Origin: Fistularia commersonii | Lineage: Eukaryota > Chordata > Actinopteri > Syngnathiformes > Fistulariidae | DNA: 64,000 nt | Assembly: GCA_037954325.1 (NCBI GenBank) | Contig: JBBMNZ010000066.1 | Location: forward strand, 1 to 64,000 | Reading direction: 5' to 3' | Notes under the pieces: model-generated | What the model saw: only the letters and a program-made list of their open reading frames with translations | Databases searched by the model: none | Told to the model about the DNA's origin: nothing | In this document: positions 26,490 through 39,100 of the stretch, one piece after another | Position numbering within the stretch: the first letter of the stretch is position 1 | Layout of the letters: each line of letters opens with the position of its first letter | Position numbers and translations under genes: made by a program

Positions 26490-27370
26490 TGTTTCTGCAC
26501 AATATATGTCAAATTCAGTGTAATCCCTTCATAGGTTCAAAAGATATCGCCAGTCGTTCCAAAAGAACTTATCTCACCGAGTTGAAGCGTTTTTGATTAG
26601 GAGTGGAAATAACTAATGAATTTCTACAAGCTGGTTTCTGCTGTTGAAATATGTTGTTTAGGACATGATTCTGCACAATATATTTCAAATTCAGTGTAAT
26701 TCCTTCACAAGTTCAAAAGATATAGCCATTCGTTCCAAAGGTATTATCTCACCGAGTTGAAGCGTTTTTGATTAGGAGTGGAAATAACTTTTGAATTTCA
26801 TCAAGCTGGTTTCTGTTGTTGAAATATGTTGTTTACTACATGTTTCTGCACAATATATGTCAAATTCAGTGTAATCCCTTCATAGGTTCAAAAGATATCG
26901 CCAGTCGTTCCAAAAGAACTTATCTCACCGAGTTGAAGCGTTTTTGATTAGGAGTGAAATAACTAATGAATTTCTACAAGCTGGTTTCTGCTGTTGAAAT
27001 ATGTTGTTTAGGACATGATTCTGCACAATATATTTCAAATTCAGTGTAATTCCTTCACAAGTTCAAAAGATATAGCCATTCGTTCCAAAGGTATTATCTC
27101 ACCGAGTTGAAGCGTTTTTGATTAGGAGTGGAAATAACTTTTGAATTTCATCAAGCTGGTTTCTGTTGTTGAAATATGTTGTTTAGTACATGTTTCTGCA
27201 CAATATATGTCAAATTCAGTGTAATCCCTTCATAGGTTCAAAAGATATCGCCAGTCGTTCCAAAAGAACTTATCTCACCGAGTTGAAGCGTTTTTGATTA
27301 GGAGTGAAATAACTAATGAATTTCTACAAGCTGGTTTCTGCTGTTGAAATATGTTGTTTAGGACATGATT
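26490..27370. repeat. Two-monomer (350 bp) local duplication
   Basis: Two alternating monomer types repeat as a dimer. CGTTCCAAAGGTATTATC is at 26,731 and 27,081, 350 bases apart, and CTGTTGTTGAAATATG is at 26,813 and 27,163. The dimer is 2 short of 352, through GGTATTATC (one base lost in a GTACTTATC-like run) and GGAGTGAAATAAC (one G lost). A third, partial copy follows. The same dimer is found once near 33,341 and once near 47,156 inside the two B blocks, so it predates the macro-duplication. Confidence 0.82.
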
Positions 27371-27845
27371 CTGCACAATATATGTCAAATTCAGTGTAAT
27401 CCCATCACAAGTTCAAAATATATAGCCATTTGTTCAAAAAGTACTTATCTCACCGAGTTGAAGCGTTTTTGATTAGGAGTGGAAATAACTTTTGATTTTC
27501 ATCAAGCTGGTTTCTGCTGTTGAAATATGTTGTTTTGAACATGTTTCTGCACAATATATGTCAAATTCAGTGTAATCCCTTCATATGTTCAAAAGATATC
27601 GCCAGTCGTTCCAAAAGAACTTACCTCACCGAGGTGAGGCGTTTTTGATTCGGAGTGGAAATAACCAATGAATTTCATCAAGCTGGTTTCTGCTGTTGAA
27701 ATATGTTTTTTAGGATATGATTCTGCACAATATATGTCAAATTCAGTGAAATCCCATCACAGCTTCAAAAAATATATTCATTCGTTCAAAAATTGCTTAT
27801 CTTATCGAGTTGAAGCGTTATTGATTAGGAGTGGCAATAACTAAT

Positions 27846-28135
27846 GAATTTCATTAATCTGGTTTCTGCTGTTGAAATATGTTGTTTGGGACAATATTCT
27901 GCAAAAAATATGTCAAATACAGTGTAATTCAGCGACAAAATCAAAAGATATAGCCATTCGTTCAAAAAGTGTTTATCTTATCGGGTTGAAATATGTTGTT
28001 TAGGACAAGATTTTCTACAATTTATGTCAAATTCAGTGTAATCCAGGTACATTTTCAAAAGATATACCCATTCGTTAAAAAAGTGCTTTTCTCACCGAGT
28101 TGAAGCGTTATTGATTAAGAGTGGAAATAACTAAT
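27846..28135 (+). repeat. Truncated dimer (62 bp deletion), A copy 1
   Basis: Two monomers occupy 290 instead of 352 bases. At 27,981-27,990 the sequence runs TCGGGTTGAA straight into ATATGTTG. The 62 bases normally lying between the first GTTGAA (as GAGTTGAAGCG) and the second (as CTGTTGAAATATG) are missing. The two GTTGAA motifs are direct repeats 62 apart in the monomer, so a single slippage or recombination between them explains the product. Confidence 0.92.
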
Positions 28136-31100
28136 GAATTTCATTAATCTGGTTTCTGCTGTTGAAATATGTTGTATAGGACATGATTCTGCACAATATA
28201 TGTCAAATTCAGTGTAATCCAGCGAAAAGATCAAAAGATATAGCCATTCGTTCAAAAACTGCTTATCTCACCGAGTTGAAGCGTTTTTTAGTTGGAGTGG
28301 AAATAACTAATGAATTTCAATATGCTGGTTTTTGCTGTTGATATATGTTGTTTAGGACATGATTTTGCACAATATATGTCAAATTTAGTGTAATCACATC
28401 ACAGGTTCAAAAGATATAGCCATTCGTTCAAAAAGTGCGTATCTTATCGGGTTGAAGCGTTTTTGATTAAGAGTGAAAATAACTAATGAATTTCATCAAG
28501 CTGGTTTCTACTTTTGAAATATGTTGTTTAGGACATGATTCTGCAATATATATGTCAAATTCAGTGAAACCCAGCTACAGGATCAAAATATATAGCCATT
28601 CGTTCAGAAAGTGCTTCTCTCACCGAGTTGAAGCGTTTTTTATTAGGGATGGAAATAACTAATGAATTTCATCAAGCTGGTTTCTCCTGTTGAAATATGT
28701 TGTTTTGAAAATGATTCTGCACAATTAATGTCAAATTCAGTGTAATCCAGCTACAAGTTCAAAAGATATCGCCATTCGTTAAAAAAGTGCTTATCTCACC
28801 GAGTTGAAGCGTTTTTTATTAGGGATGGAAATAACTAATGAATTTCATCAAGCTGGTTTCTCCTGTTGAAATATGTTCTTTAGAAAATGATTCTGCACAA
28901 TATATGTCAACTTCAGTGTTATCCAGCTACAAGTTAAAAAGATATATCTATCAGGTCAAAAACTGCTTATCTTATCGAGTTAAAATGTTTTTAAGTTGGA
29001 GTGGAAATAACTAATGAATTTCATCAAGCTGGTTTCTGCTGTTGATATATCTTGTCTAGGACATGATTCTGCACGATATATGTCAATTTCAGTGTAATCC
29101 CATCACATGTTAAAAACATATAGCCATTCATTCAAAAAGTCTTCATCTCACCGAGTTGAAGCGTTTTTGATTAGGAGTGAAAATAACTCATGAATTTCAT
29201 CGAGCTGGTTTCTACTGTTGAAATATGTTGTTTAGGACATGATTCTGCAATATATATGTCAAATTCAGTGTAACCCAGCTACAGGATCAAAATTTATAGC
29301 CATTCGTTCAAAAAGTGCTTTTCTCACCGAGTTGAAGCGTTTTTGATTAGGAGTGGAAATAACTAATGAATTTCATCAAGCTTGTTTCTGCCATTGAAAT
29401 ATCTTGTTTAGGACATGATTCTGCACAATATATGTCAAATTCAGTGGGATCCCATGACAGGTTAAAAAGATATAGCCCTTGGTTCAAAAAGGACTTATCT
29501 CACCGAGTTGAAGCGTTTTTGATTAGGATTGGAAACAACTAATGGATTTCATCAAACTGGTTTCTGCTGTTGAAATATGTTGTTTAGGACATGATTTTGC
29601 ACTAAATATTTCAAATTCAGTGTAATCCAGCGACAAGATCAAAAGATATAGCCATTCGTGCAAAAAGTGCTTATCTCACGGAGTTGAAGCGTTTTTGATT
29701 TGGAGTGGAAATAACTAATGAATTCCATCAAGCTGGTTTCTGCTGTTGATATATGTTGTTTAGGACATGATACTGAACAATATATGTCAAATTCAGTGTG
29801 ATCCCATCACATGTTGAAAAGATATAGCCATTCGTTCAAAGAGTGCTTATCTTACCGAGTTGAAGCGTTTTTTAGTTGGAGTGGAAATAACTAATGAATT
29901 TCAATATGCTGGTTTTTGCTGTTGATATATGTGGTTTAGGACATGATTCTACACAATATATGTCAAATTCAGTGTAATCCAGCAACAAGTTCAAAATATA
30001 TAGCCATAAGGTCAAAAAGAAATTATCTTACCGAGTTAAATCGCTTTTGATTAGGAGTGGAAATAACTCATGAATTTCATCAAGCAGGTGTCTGCTGGTG
30101 ATTTTTGTTTTTTAGAACATGATTCTGCAAAATACATGTCAAATTCAGTGTAATCCCATCACATGTTCAAAAGATATAGCCATTCGTTCAAAAAGTGTTT
30201 ATCTTATCGGGTTGAGGAGTTTTTGATTAAGAGTGGAAATAACTAATGAATTTCACCAAGCTGGTTTCTGCTGTTCAAATATGTTGTTCAGTACATGATT
30301 CTGCACAATATATGTCAAATTCAGTGTAATCCAGCGACAAGTTCAAAAGATATAGCCATTCGTTCAAAAAGTGCTTCTCTCACCGAGTTGAAGCGTTTTT
30401 TATTAGGAGTGGAAATGACTAATGGATTTCATCAAGCTGGTTTCTACTGTTGAAATATGTTGATTAGGACATGATTCTGCACAATATATGTTAACTTCAG
30501 TGTAATCCCATTACAGGTTAAAAATATATAGCCATTCGTTCAAAAAGTCTTCATCTCACCCAGTTGAAGCGTTTTTGATTAGGAGTGAAAATAACTAATG
30601 AATTTCATCAAGCTGTTTTCTACTGTTGAAATATGTTGTTTAGGACATGATTCTGCAATATATATGTCAAATTCAGTGTAACCCAGCTACAGGATCAAAA
30701 TATATAGCCATTCGTTCATAAAGTGCTTTTCTCACCGAGTTGAACTATTTTTGATTAGGAGTGGAAATAACTAATGGATTTCATCAAGCTGTTTTCTACT
30801 GTTGAAATATGTTGTTTAGGACATGATTCTGCAATATATATGTCAAATTCAGTGTAACCCAGCTACAGGATCAAAATATATAGCCATTCGTTCATAAAGT
30901 GCTTTTCTCACCGAGTTGAACTATTTTTGATTAGGAGTGGAAATAACTAATGGATTTCATCAAGCTGGTTTTTGCTGTTGACATATGTTGTTTGGAACAT
31001 GATTTTGCACAATATATGTCAAATTCAGTGTAATCCAGCTCCAAGTTCGAAAGATATAGCCATTCGTTCAAAAAGTGCTTATCTCACCGAGTTGAAGCGT

Positions 31101-32929
31101 TTTTGATTAGGAGTGGAAATAACTAATGAATTTCATCAAGCTGGTTTCTGCTGGTGATATATGTTGTTTAGAACATGATTTTGCACAATATATGTCAAAT
31201 TCAGTGTAATCCCATCACATGTTCAAAAGATATAGCCATTCGTTCAAAAAGTGTTTATCTTATCGGGTTGAAGCGTTTTTGATTAAGAGTGGAAATAACT
31301 AATGAATTTCACCAAGCTGGTTTCTGCTGTTCAAATATGTTGTTCAGTACATGATTCTGCACAATATATGTCAAATTCAGTGTAATCCAGCCACAAGTTC
31401 AAAAAATATACCCATTCGTTCAGAAAGTCCTTCTCTCACCGAGTTGAAGCGTTTTTGATTAGGAGTGGAAGTAACTCATGGATTTCATCAAGCTGGTTTT
31501 TGACGTTGAAATATGTTGTTTAGAACATGATTCTGCACAATTAATGTCAAATTCAGTGTAATCCAGCTACAACTTCAAAAGATATAGCCATTCGTTCAAA
31601 AAGTGCTTATCTCACCGAGTTGAAGCGTTTTTGATTAGGAGTGGAAATAACTAATGAATTTTCATCAGGTTGGTTTCTACTGTTGAAATATGTTGATTAG
31701 CACATTATTCTGCACAATATATGTCAACTTCAGTGTAATCCCATCACAGGTTCAAAAGATATAGCCATTCGATCAAAAAGTGTATATCTTATCGGATTGA
31801 AGCGTTTTTAATTAGGAACGGAAATAACTAATGAATTTCATCAAGCCGCTTTATGCTGTTGAAATGTGTTGTTTAGGGCATAATTCTGCAAATATATTTC
31901 AAATTCAGTGTAATCCAGCTACAAGATCAAAAGATATAGCCATTCGTTGAAAAAGTGCTTATCTCACCGAGTTGAAGCTTTTTTGATTTGGATTGGAAAT
32001 AACTAATGAATTCCATCAAGCTGGTTTCTGCTGTTGAAATATGTTTTTTAGGATATGATTCTGCACAATATATGTCAAATTTAGTGTAATCACATAACAG
32101 GTTCAAAAGATATAGCCATTCGTTCAAAAACTGCTTATCTTATCGGGTTGAAGCGTTTTTGATTCGGAGTGGAAATAACTGATGGATTTCGTCAAGCTGG
32201 TTTCTGCTGTTGAAATATGTTGTTTAGGACAAGATTCTGCACAATATATGTCAAATTCAGTGAAATCCCATCACAGGTTCAAAAAATATATTCATTCGTT
32301 CAAAAATTGCTTATCTCACCAAGTTGAAGAGTTTTTGATTAGTATTGGAAATAACTAATGAATTTCATCAAGCTGGTTTCTGCTCTTGAAATTTGTTGTT
32401 TAGGACATGATTCTGGACAATATATGTCAAATTAAGTGTAATCCCTTCAAAAGTTCAAAAGATATATTCATTCGTTCAAAAAGTACTTATCTCACCGGGT
32501 TGAAGCATTTTTGATTAGGAGTGGAAATAACTTTTGAATTTCATCAAGCTGGTTTCTGCTGTTGAAATATGTTGTTTAGGACATGATTCTGCACAATATA
32601 TGTCAAATTTAGTGAAATCCCATTACAGGTTCAAAGGATATAGCCATTCGTCCAAAAAGTACTTATGTCACCAAGTTGAAGAATTTTTGATTAGTATTGG
32701 AAATAACCAATGAATTACGTCAAGCTGGTTTCTGCTGTTGAAATATGTTGTTAGGTCAAGATTCTGCACAATATATGTCATATCCATCAAAAGTCCAAAA
32801 GATATAGCCATTCGTTCAAAAAGTGCTTAACTCACCGAGTTGAGACATTTCTGATTAGGAGTGGAAATAACTGATGGATTTTCGTCAAGCTGGTTTCTGC
32901 TGTTGAAATATGTTGTTTAGGACATGATT
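27870..32929. repeat. Macro-block A, copy 1
   Basis: Start of the divergent half of the window. Monomers here depart strongly from the left-hand consensus: TTCAATATGCTGG with TTTTTGCTGTTGATATATG, GTAACCCAGCTACAGG, GGTCAAAAACTGC, GATTAAGAGTGG, and AATTCCATCAAG forms with an EcoRI site. The whole 5.06 kb reappears at 39,932 with a constant offset of 12,062 (ATCCAGGTAC at 28,041 and 40,103; CCGCTTTATG at 31,846 and 43,908). I noticed only about three single-base differences between the copies (27,914, 31,316, 32,080 against their partners), so the two are near-identical. No gene is visible. Confidence 0.88.
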
Positions 32930-34034
32930 CTAGACAATATATGTCAAATTAAGTGTAATCCTTTCACAAGTTCAAAAGATATAGCCATTCGTTCAAAAAG
33001 TACTTATCTCACCGGGTTGAAGCATTTTTGATTAGGAGTGGAAATAACTTTTGAATTTCATCAAGCTGGTTTCTGCTGTTGAAATATGTTGTTTAGAACA
33101 TGTTTCTGCACAATATATGTCAAATTCAGTGTAATCCCTTCATACGTTCAAAAGATATCGTTAGTCGTTCCAAAAGAACTTATCTCACCGAGTTGAAGCG
33201 TTTTTGATTAGGAGTGGAAATAACTAATGAATTTCTACAAGCTGGTTTCTGCTGTTGAAATATGTTGTTTAGGACATGATTTTGCACAATATATGTCAAA
33301 TTCAGTGTAATTACTTCACAAGTTAAAAAGATATAGCCATTCGTTCCAAAGGTATTATCTCACCGAGTTGAAGCGTTTTTGATTAGGAGTGGAAATAACT
33401 TTTGAATTTCATCAAGCTGGTTTCTGTTGTTGAAATATGTTGTTTAGGACATGTTTCTGCACAATATATGTCAAATTCAGTGTAATCCCTTCATAGGTTC
33501 AAAAGATATCGCCAGTCTTTCCTAAAGAACTTATCTCACCGAGTTGAAGCGTTTTTGATTAGGAGTGAAATAACTAATGAATTTCTACAAGCTGGTTTCT
33601 GCTGTTGAAATATGTTGTTTAGGACATGATTTTGCACAATATATGTCAAATTCAGTGTAATCCCATCACAAGTTCAAAATATATAGCCATTTGTTCAAAA
33701 AGTACTTATCTCACCGAGTTGAAGCGTTTTTGATTAGGAGTGGAAATAACTTTTGATTTTCATCAAGCTGGTTTCTGCTGTTGAAATATGTTGTTTTGAA
33801 CATGTTTCTGCACAATATATGTCAAATTCAGTGTAATCCCTTCATATGTTCAAAAGATATCGCCAGTCGTTCCAAAAGAACTTATCTCACCGAGGTGAGG
33901 CGTTTTTGATTCGGAGTGGAAATAACCAATGAATTTCATCAAGCTGGTTTCTGCTGTTGAAATATGTTTTTTAGGATATGATTCTGCACAATATATGTCA
34001 AATTCAGTGAAATCCCATCACAGCTTCAAAAAAT

Positions 34035-36146
34035 ATATTCATTCGTTCAAAAATTGCTTATCTTATCGGGTTGAAGCGTTTTTGATTAGGAGTGGAAATA
34101 ACTGATGGATTTCGTCAAGCTGGTTTCTGCTGTTGAAATATGTTGTTTAGGACATTATTCTGCAAAACACATGTCAAATTCAGTTTAATCCAGCGATAAG
34201 ATCAAAAGATATAACCATTCGTCATAAAAGTGCTTATCTCACCGAGTTGAAGCGTTTTTGATTCGGAATGGAAATAACTAATGAATTTCATCAAGCAGGT
34301 TTCTGCTGTTGAAATATGTTGTTTAGGACAAGATTCTGCACAATATATGTCAAATTCAGTGAAATCCCATCACAGGTTCAAAAAATATATTCATTCGTTC
34401 AAAAATTGCTTATCTCACCAAGTTGAAGAGTTTTTGATTAGTAATAGAAATAACTAATGAATTTCATCAAGCTGGTTTCTGCTCTTGAAATTTGTTGTTT
34501 AGGACATGATTCTGGACAATATATGTCAAATTAAGTGTAATTCCTTCACAAGTTCAAAAGATATAGCCTTTCGTTCAAAAAGTACTTATCTCACCGGGTT
34601 GAAGCATTTTTGATTAGGAGTGGAAATAACTTTTTAATTTCATCAAGCTGGTTTCTGCTGTTGAAATATGTTTTTTAGGACATGATTCTGCACAATATAT
34701 GTCAAATTCAGTGTAATTCCTTCACAAGTTCAAAAGATATAGCCATTCGTTCAAAAAGTGCTTATCTCACCGAGTTGAAGCGTTTTTGATTAGGAGTGGA
34801 AATAACTTTTGAATTTCATCAAGCTGGTTTCTGCTGTTGAAATATGTTGTTTAGAACATGTTTCTGCACAATATATGTCAAATTCAGTGTAATCCCTTCA
34901 CAAGTTCAAAAGATATAGCCATTTGTTCAAAAGGTGCTTATCTCACCGAGTTAAAGCGTTTTTGATTAGGAGTGGAAATAACCAATGAATTTCATCAAGC
35001 TGGTTTCTGCTGTTGAAATATGTTTTTTAGGATATGATTCTGCACAATATATATGAAATTCAGTGTAATCCAGCTACAAGATCAAAAGATATATTCATTC
35101 GTTCAAAAATTGCTTATCTCATCGGGTTGAAGCGTTTTTGACTAGGAGTGGAAATAACTGATGGATTTCGTCAAGCTGGTTTCTGCTGTTGAAATATGTT
35201 GTTTAGGACATTATTCTGCAAAACACATGTCAAATTCAGTTTAATCCAGCGATAAGATCAAAAGATATAACCATTCGTCATAAAAGTGCTTATCTCACCG
35301 AGTTGAAGCGTTTTTGATTCGGAATGGAAATAACTAATGAATTTCATCAAGCAGGTTTCTGCTGTTGAAATATGTTGTTTAGGACAAGATTCTGCACAAT
35401 ATATGTCAAATTCAGTGAAATCCCATCACAGGTTCAAAAAATATATTCATTCGTTCAAAAATTGCTTATCTCACCAAGTTGAAGAGTTTTTGATTAGTAA
35501 TAGAAATAACTAATGAATTTCATCAAGCTGGTTTCTGCTCTTGAAATTTGTTGTTTAGGACATGATTCTGGACAATATATGTCAAATTAAGTGTAATCCC
35601 TTCACAAGTTCAAAAGATATAGCCATTCGTTCAAAAAGTACTTATCTCACCGGGTTGAAGCATTTTTGATTAGGAGTGGAAATAACTTTTTAATTTCATC
35701 AAAGTGGTTTCTGCTGTTGAAATATGTTTTTTAGGACATGATTCTGCACAATATATGTCAAATTCAGTGTAATTCCTTCACAAGTTCAAAAGATATAGCC
35801 ATTCGTTCAAAAAGTGCTTATCTCACCGAGTTGAAGCGTTTTTGATTAGGAGTGGAAATAACTTTTGAATTTCATCAAGCTGGTTTCTGCTGTTGAAATA
35901 TGTTGTTTAGAACATGTTTCTGCACAATATATGTCAAATTCAGTGTAATCCCTTCACAAGTTCAAAAGATATAGCCATTTGTTCAAAAAGTGCTTATCTC
36001 ACCGAGTTAAAGCGTTTTTGATTAGGAGTGGAAATAACTAATGAATTTCAACAAGTTGGTTTTTGCTGTTGATATATGTTTTTTAGGACATGATTCTGCA
36101 CAATATATATGAAATTCAGTGTAATCCAGCTACAAGATCAAAAGAT
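34035..36146. repeat. Six-monomer tandem duplication (1056 bp x 2)
   Basis: Units approximately 34,035-35,090 and 35,091-36,146. GACATTATTCTGC is at 34,151 and 35,207, exactly 6 x 176 apart, and other shared markers (ATAACCATTCGTCATAAAAG, GTAATAGAAATAAC, CTTTTTAATTTC, ACCGAGTTAAAGCG) keep the same spacing. In B copy 2 most of the second unit is absent. Either B copy 2 lost it or B copy 1 gained it after the blocks separated; loss of 880 bp fits the flanking homology better. Confidence 0.8.
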
Positions 36147-36180
36147 ATGGCCAAAAGGTCAAAAACTGCTTATCTTATCG

Positions 36181-39100
36181 AGTTTAATCCTTTTTGAGTT
36201 GGAGTGGAAATAACTCATGAATTTCATCATGCTGGTTTCTGCTGTTGAAATATGTTGTTTAGGACTTGATTCTGCACAATATATGTCAAATTCAGTGTAA
36301 TCCCATCACCGGTTCATAACATGTAGCCATTCGTTCAAAAAGTGCTTATCACACCTAGTTGAAGCGTTTTTGATTAAGAGAGGAAATAACTATTGAAATT
36401 CACCAAGCCTGTTTCTGCTGGTGATAGATGTTGTATAGAACATGATTCTGTCCAATATATGTCAAATTCAGTGTAATCCAGCGACAAGATCAAAAGATAT
36501 AGCCATTCGTGCAAAAACTGCTAATCTCACAGAGTTGAAGCGTTTTTGAGTTGGAGTGGAAATAACTAATGAATTTCAATATGCTGGTTTTTGCTGTTGA
36601 TATATGTTGTTTAGGACTTGATTCTGCACAATATATGTCAAATTCAGTGTAATCCAGCTATAAGTTAAAAAGATATCGCCATAAGGTCAAAAAGTGCTTA
36701 TCTCACTGATTTGAAGCGTTTTTGATTTTGAGTGGAAATGACTAATGAATTTCATCAAGCTGGTTTCTGTTGTTGAAATATGTTTTTTAGGACATGAATC
36801 TGCACAATATGTCAAATTCAGTGTAATCCAGCTACAAGTTCAAAAGATATAGCCATAAGGTCAACAACTGCTTATCTTATCGAGTTAAATCGTTTTAGAG
36901 TTGGACTGGAAATAACTCATGAATTTCATCAAGCTGGTTTCTGCTGGATATATGTTGTTTAGAACATGATTCTGCACAATATATGTCAAATTCAGTGTAA
37001 TCCCATCACAGGTTCAAAAGATAAAGCCATTCGTTCAAAAAGTGTTTATCTTATCGGGTTGAAGCGTTTTTGAGTTGGAGTGGAAATAACTAATAAATTT
37101 ATTCATGCTGGTTTCTGCTGTTGATATATGTTGTTAAGGACATGATTCTGCACAATATATGACAAATTCAGTGTAATCCCGCGACAAGATCAAAATATAT
37201 AGCCATTCATGCAAAAAGTGCTGATCTCACGGAGTTGAAGCGTTTTTGATTAAGAGAGGAAATAACTAATGAATTTCACCAAGCCTGTTTCTGCTGTTGA
37301 TAGATTTTGTATAGGACATGATTCTGCACAATATATGTCAAATTCAGTGTAATCCAGCGACAAGATCAAAAGATATAACCATTTGTTCAAAAACTGCTTA
37401 TCTCACCGAGTTAACGCGTTTTTGATTAAGAGAGGAAATAACTATTGAATTTCACCAAGCCTTTTTCTGCTATTGATAGATGTTGTATAGGACATGATTC
37501 TGCACAATATATGTCAAATTCAGTGTAATCCAGCGACAAGATCAAAAGATATAGCCATTCGTTCAAAAACTGCTTATCTCACCGAGTTGAAGCGTTTATG
37601 AGTTGGAGTGGAAATTACTAATGAATTACAATATGCTGTTTTTTTGCTGTTGATATGTGTTGTTTAGGACATGATTCTGCACTATATATGTCGAATTCAG
37701 TGTAATCCAGCTATAAATTCAAAAGATATAGCCATAAGATCAAAAAGTGCTTATCTCTCTGAGTTGAAGCGTTTTTGATGAGGAGTGGAAATAACAAATG
37801 AATTTCATCAAGCTGGTTTCTGCTGTTGAAATATGTTGTTTAGGACATGATTCTACACAACATATGTCAAATTCAGTGCAATCCAGCGTCAAGATCAAAA
37901 GATATAGCCTTAAGTTCAAAAAGTGCTTATCTTACCGAGTAAAATCATTTTTGAGTTGGAGTGGAAATAACTGATGAATTTCAATATGCTGGTTTTTGCT
38001 GTTGATATATGTTGTTTAGGACATGATTCTGCACAATATATGTCAAATTCAGTATAATCCAGCGACAAGATCAAAAGATATAGCCATTCGTTCAAAAACT
38101 GCTTATCTCAACGAGTTGAAGCGTTTTGAGTTGGAGTGGAATTAAATGGTGAATTTCAATATGCTGGTTTTTGCTGTTGATATATGCTGTTTAGGACATG
38201 ATTTTGTACAATATATGTCAAATTTAGTGTGATCCCATCACAGGTTCAAAAGATATAGCCATTCGTTCAAAAAGTCTTCATCTCACTGAGTTGAAGCGTT
38301 TTTGATTAGGAGTGGAAAAAAAAAAAAGAATTTCATTAAGCTGGTTTCTGCTGTGGAAATATGTTGTTTCGGACATGATTCTGCACAAAATATGTCAAAT
38401 TCAGTGTAATCCAGGTACAAATTCAAAAGATATAGCCATTCGTTCAAAAAGTTCTTATATCACTGACTTGAAGCGTTTTTGACTAGTAGTGGAAATAACT
38501 AATGAATTTCATCAAGCCGTTTTCTGCTGTTGAAATATCTTGTTTAGAACATGATTCTGCACAATATATGTCAAATTCAGTGTAACCCAGCTTCAAGATC
38601 AAAATATATAGCCATTCGTTCAAAAAGTACTTATCTCACCGGGTTGAAGCATTTTTGATTAGGAGTGGAAATAACTTTTTAATTTCATCAAGCTGGTTTC
38701 TGCTGTTGAAATATGTTGTTTAGGACATGATTCTGCACAATATATGTCAAATTCAGTGTAATTCCTTCACAAGTTCAAAAGATATAGCCATTCGTTCAAA
38801 AAGTGCTTATCTCACCGAGTTGAAGCGTTTTTGATTAGGAGTGGAAATAACTTTTGAATTTCATCAAGCTGGTTTCTGCTGTTGAAATATGTTGTTTAGA
38901 ACATGTTTCTGCACAATATATGTCAAATTCAGTGTAATCCAGCTACAAGATCAAAAGATATGGCCAAAAGGTCAAAAACTGCTTATCTTATCGAGTTTAA
39001 TCCTTTTTGAGTTGGAGTGGAAATAACTCATGAATTTCATCATGCTGGTTTCTGCTGTTGAAATATGTTGTTTAGGACTTGATTCTGCACAATATATGTC

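Larger units (their letters stand above)
21900..26490. repeat. Mosaic segment after the nine-monomer repeat
   Basis: About 26 near-consensus monomers. The order of variants from about 22,600 to 24,000 follows 15,250-16,700 at offsets of 7166 to 7342 (for example GAATTTCTATAAG at 15,595 and 22,761, CAGTGTAATCCAGCGATAAG at 16,021 and 23,363). This shows that the stretch flanking the nine-monomer repeat on the right is a copy of the stretch on its left. The second full-length CATATTCAGAGATATCCC monomer sits near 24,058, and a short form at about 25,815. AGTAGA inverted-repeat monomers are at 22,596 and 25,057. Confidence 0.75.

Noticed and set aside
31927..32127. 66-codon minus-strand open frame and its copy at 58,617-58,817
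   Set aside because: Satellite by-product carried along with the A-block duplication. The intermediate A copy at about 43,989 lacks the intact frame after a G-to-T change.
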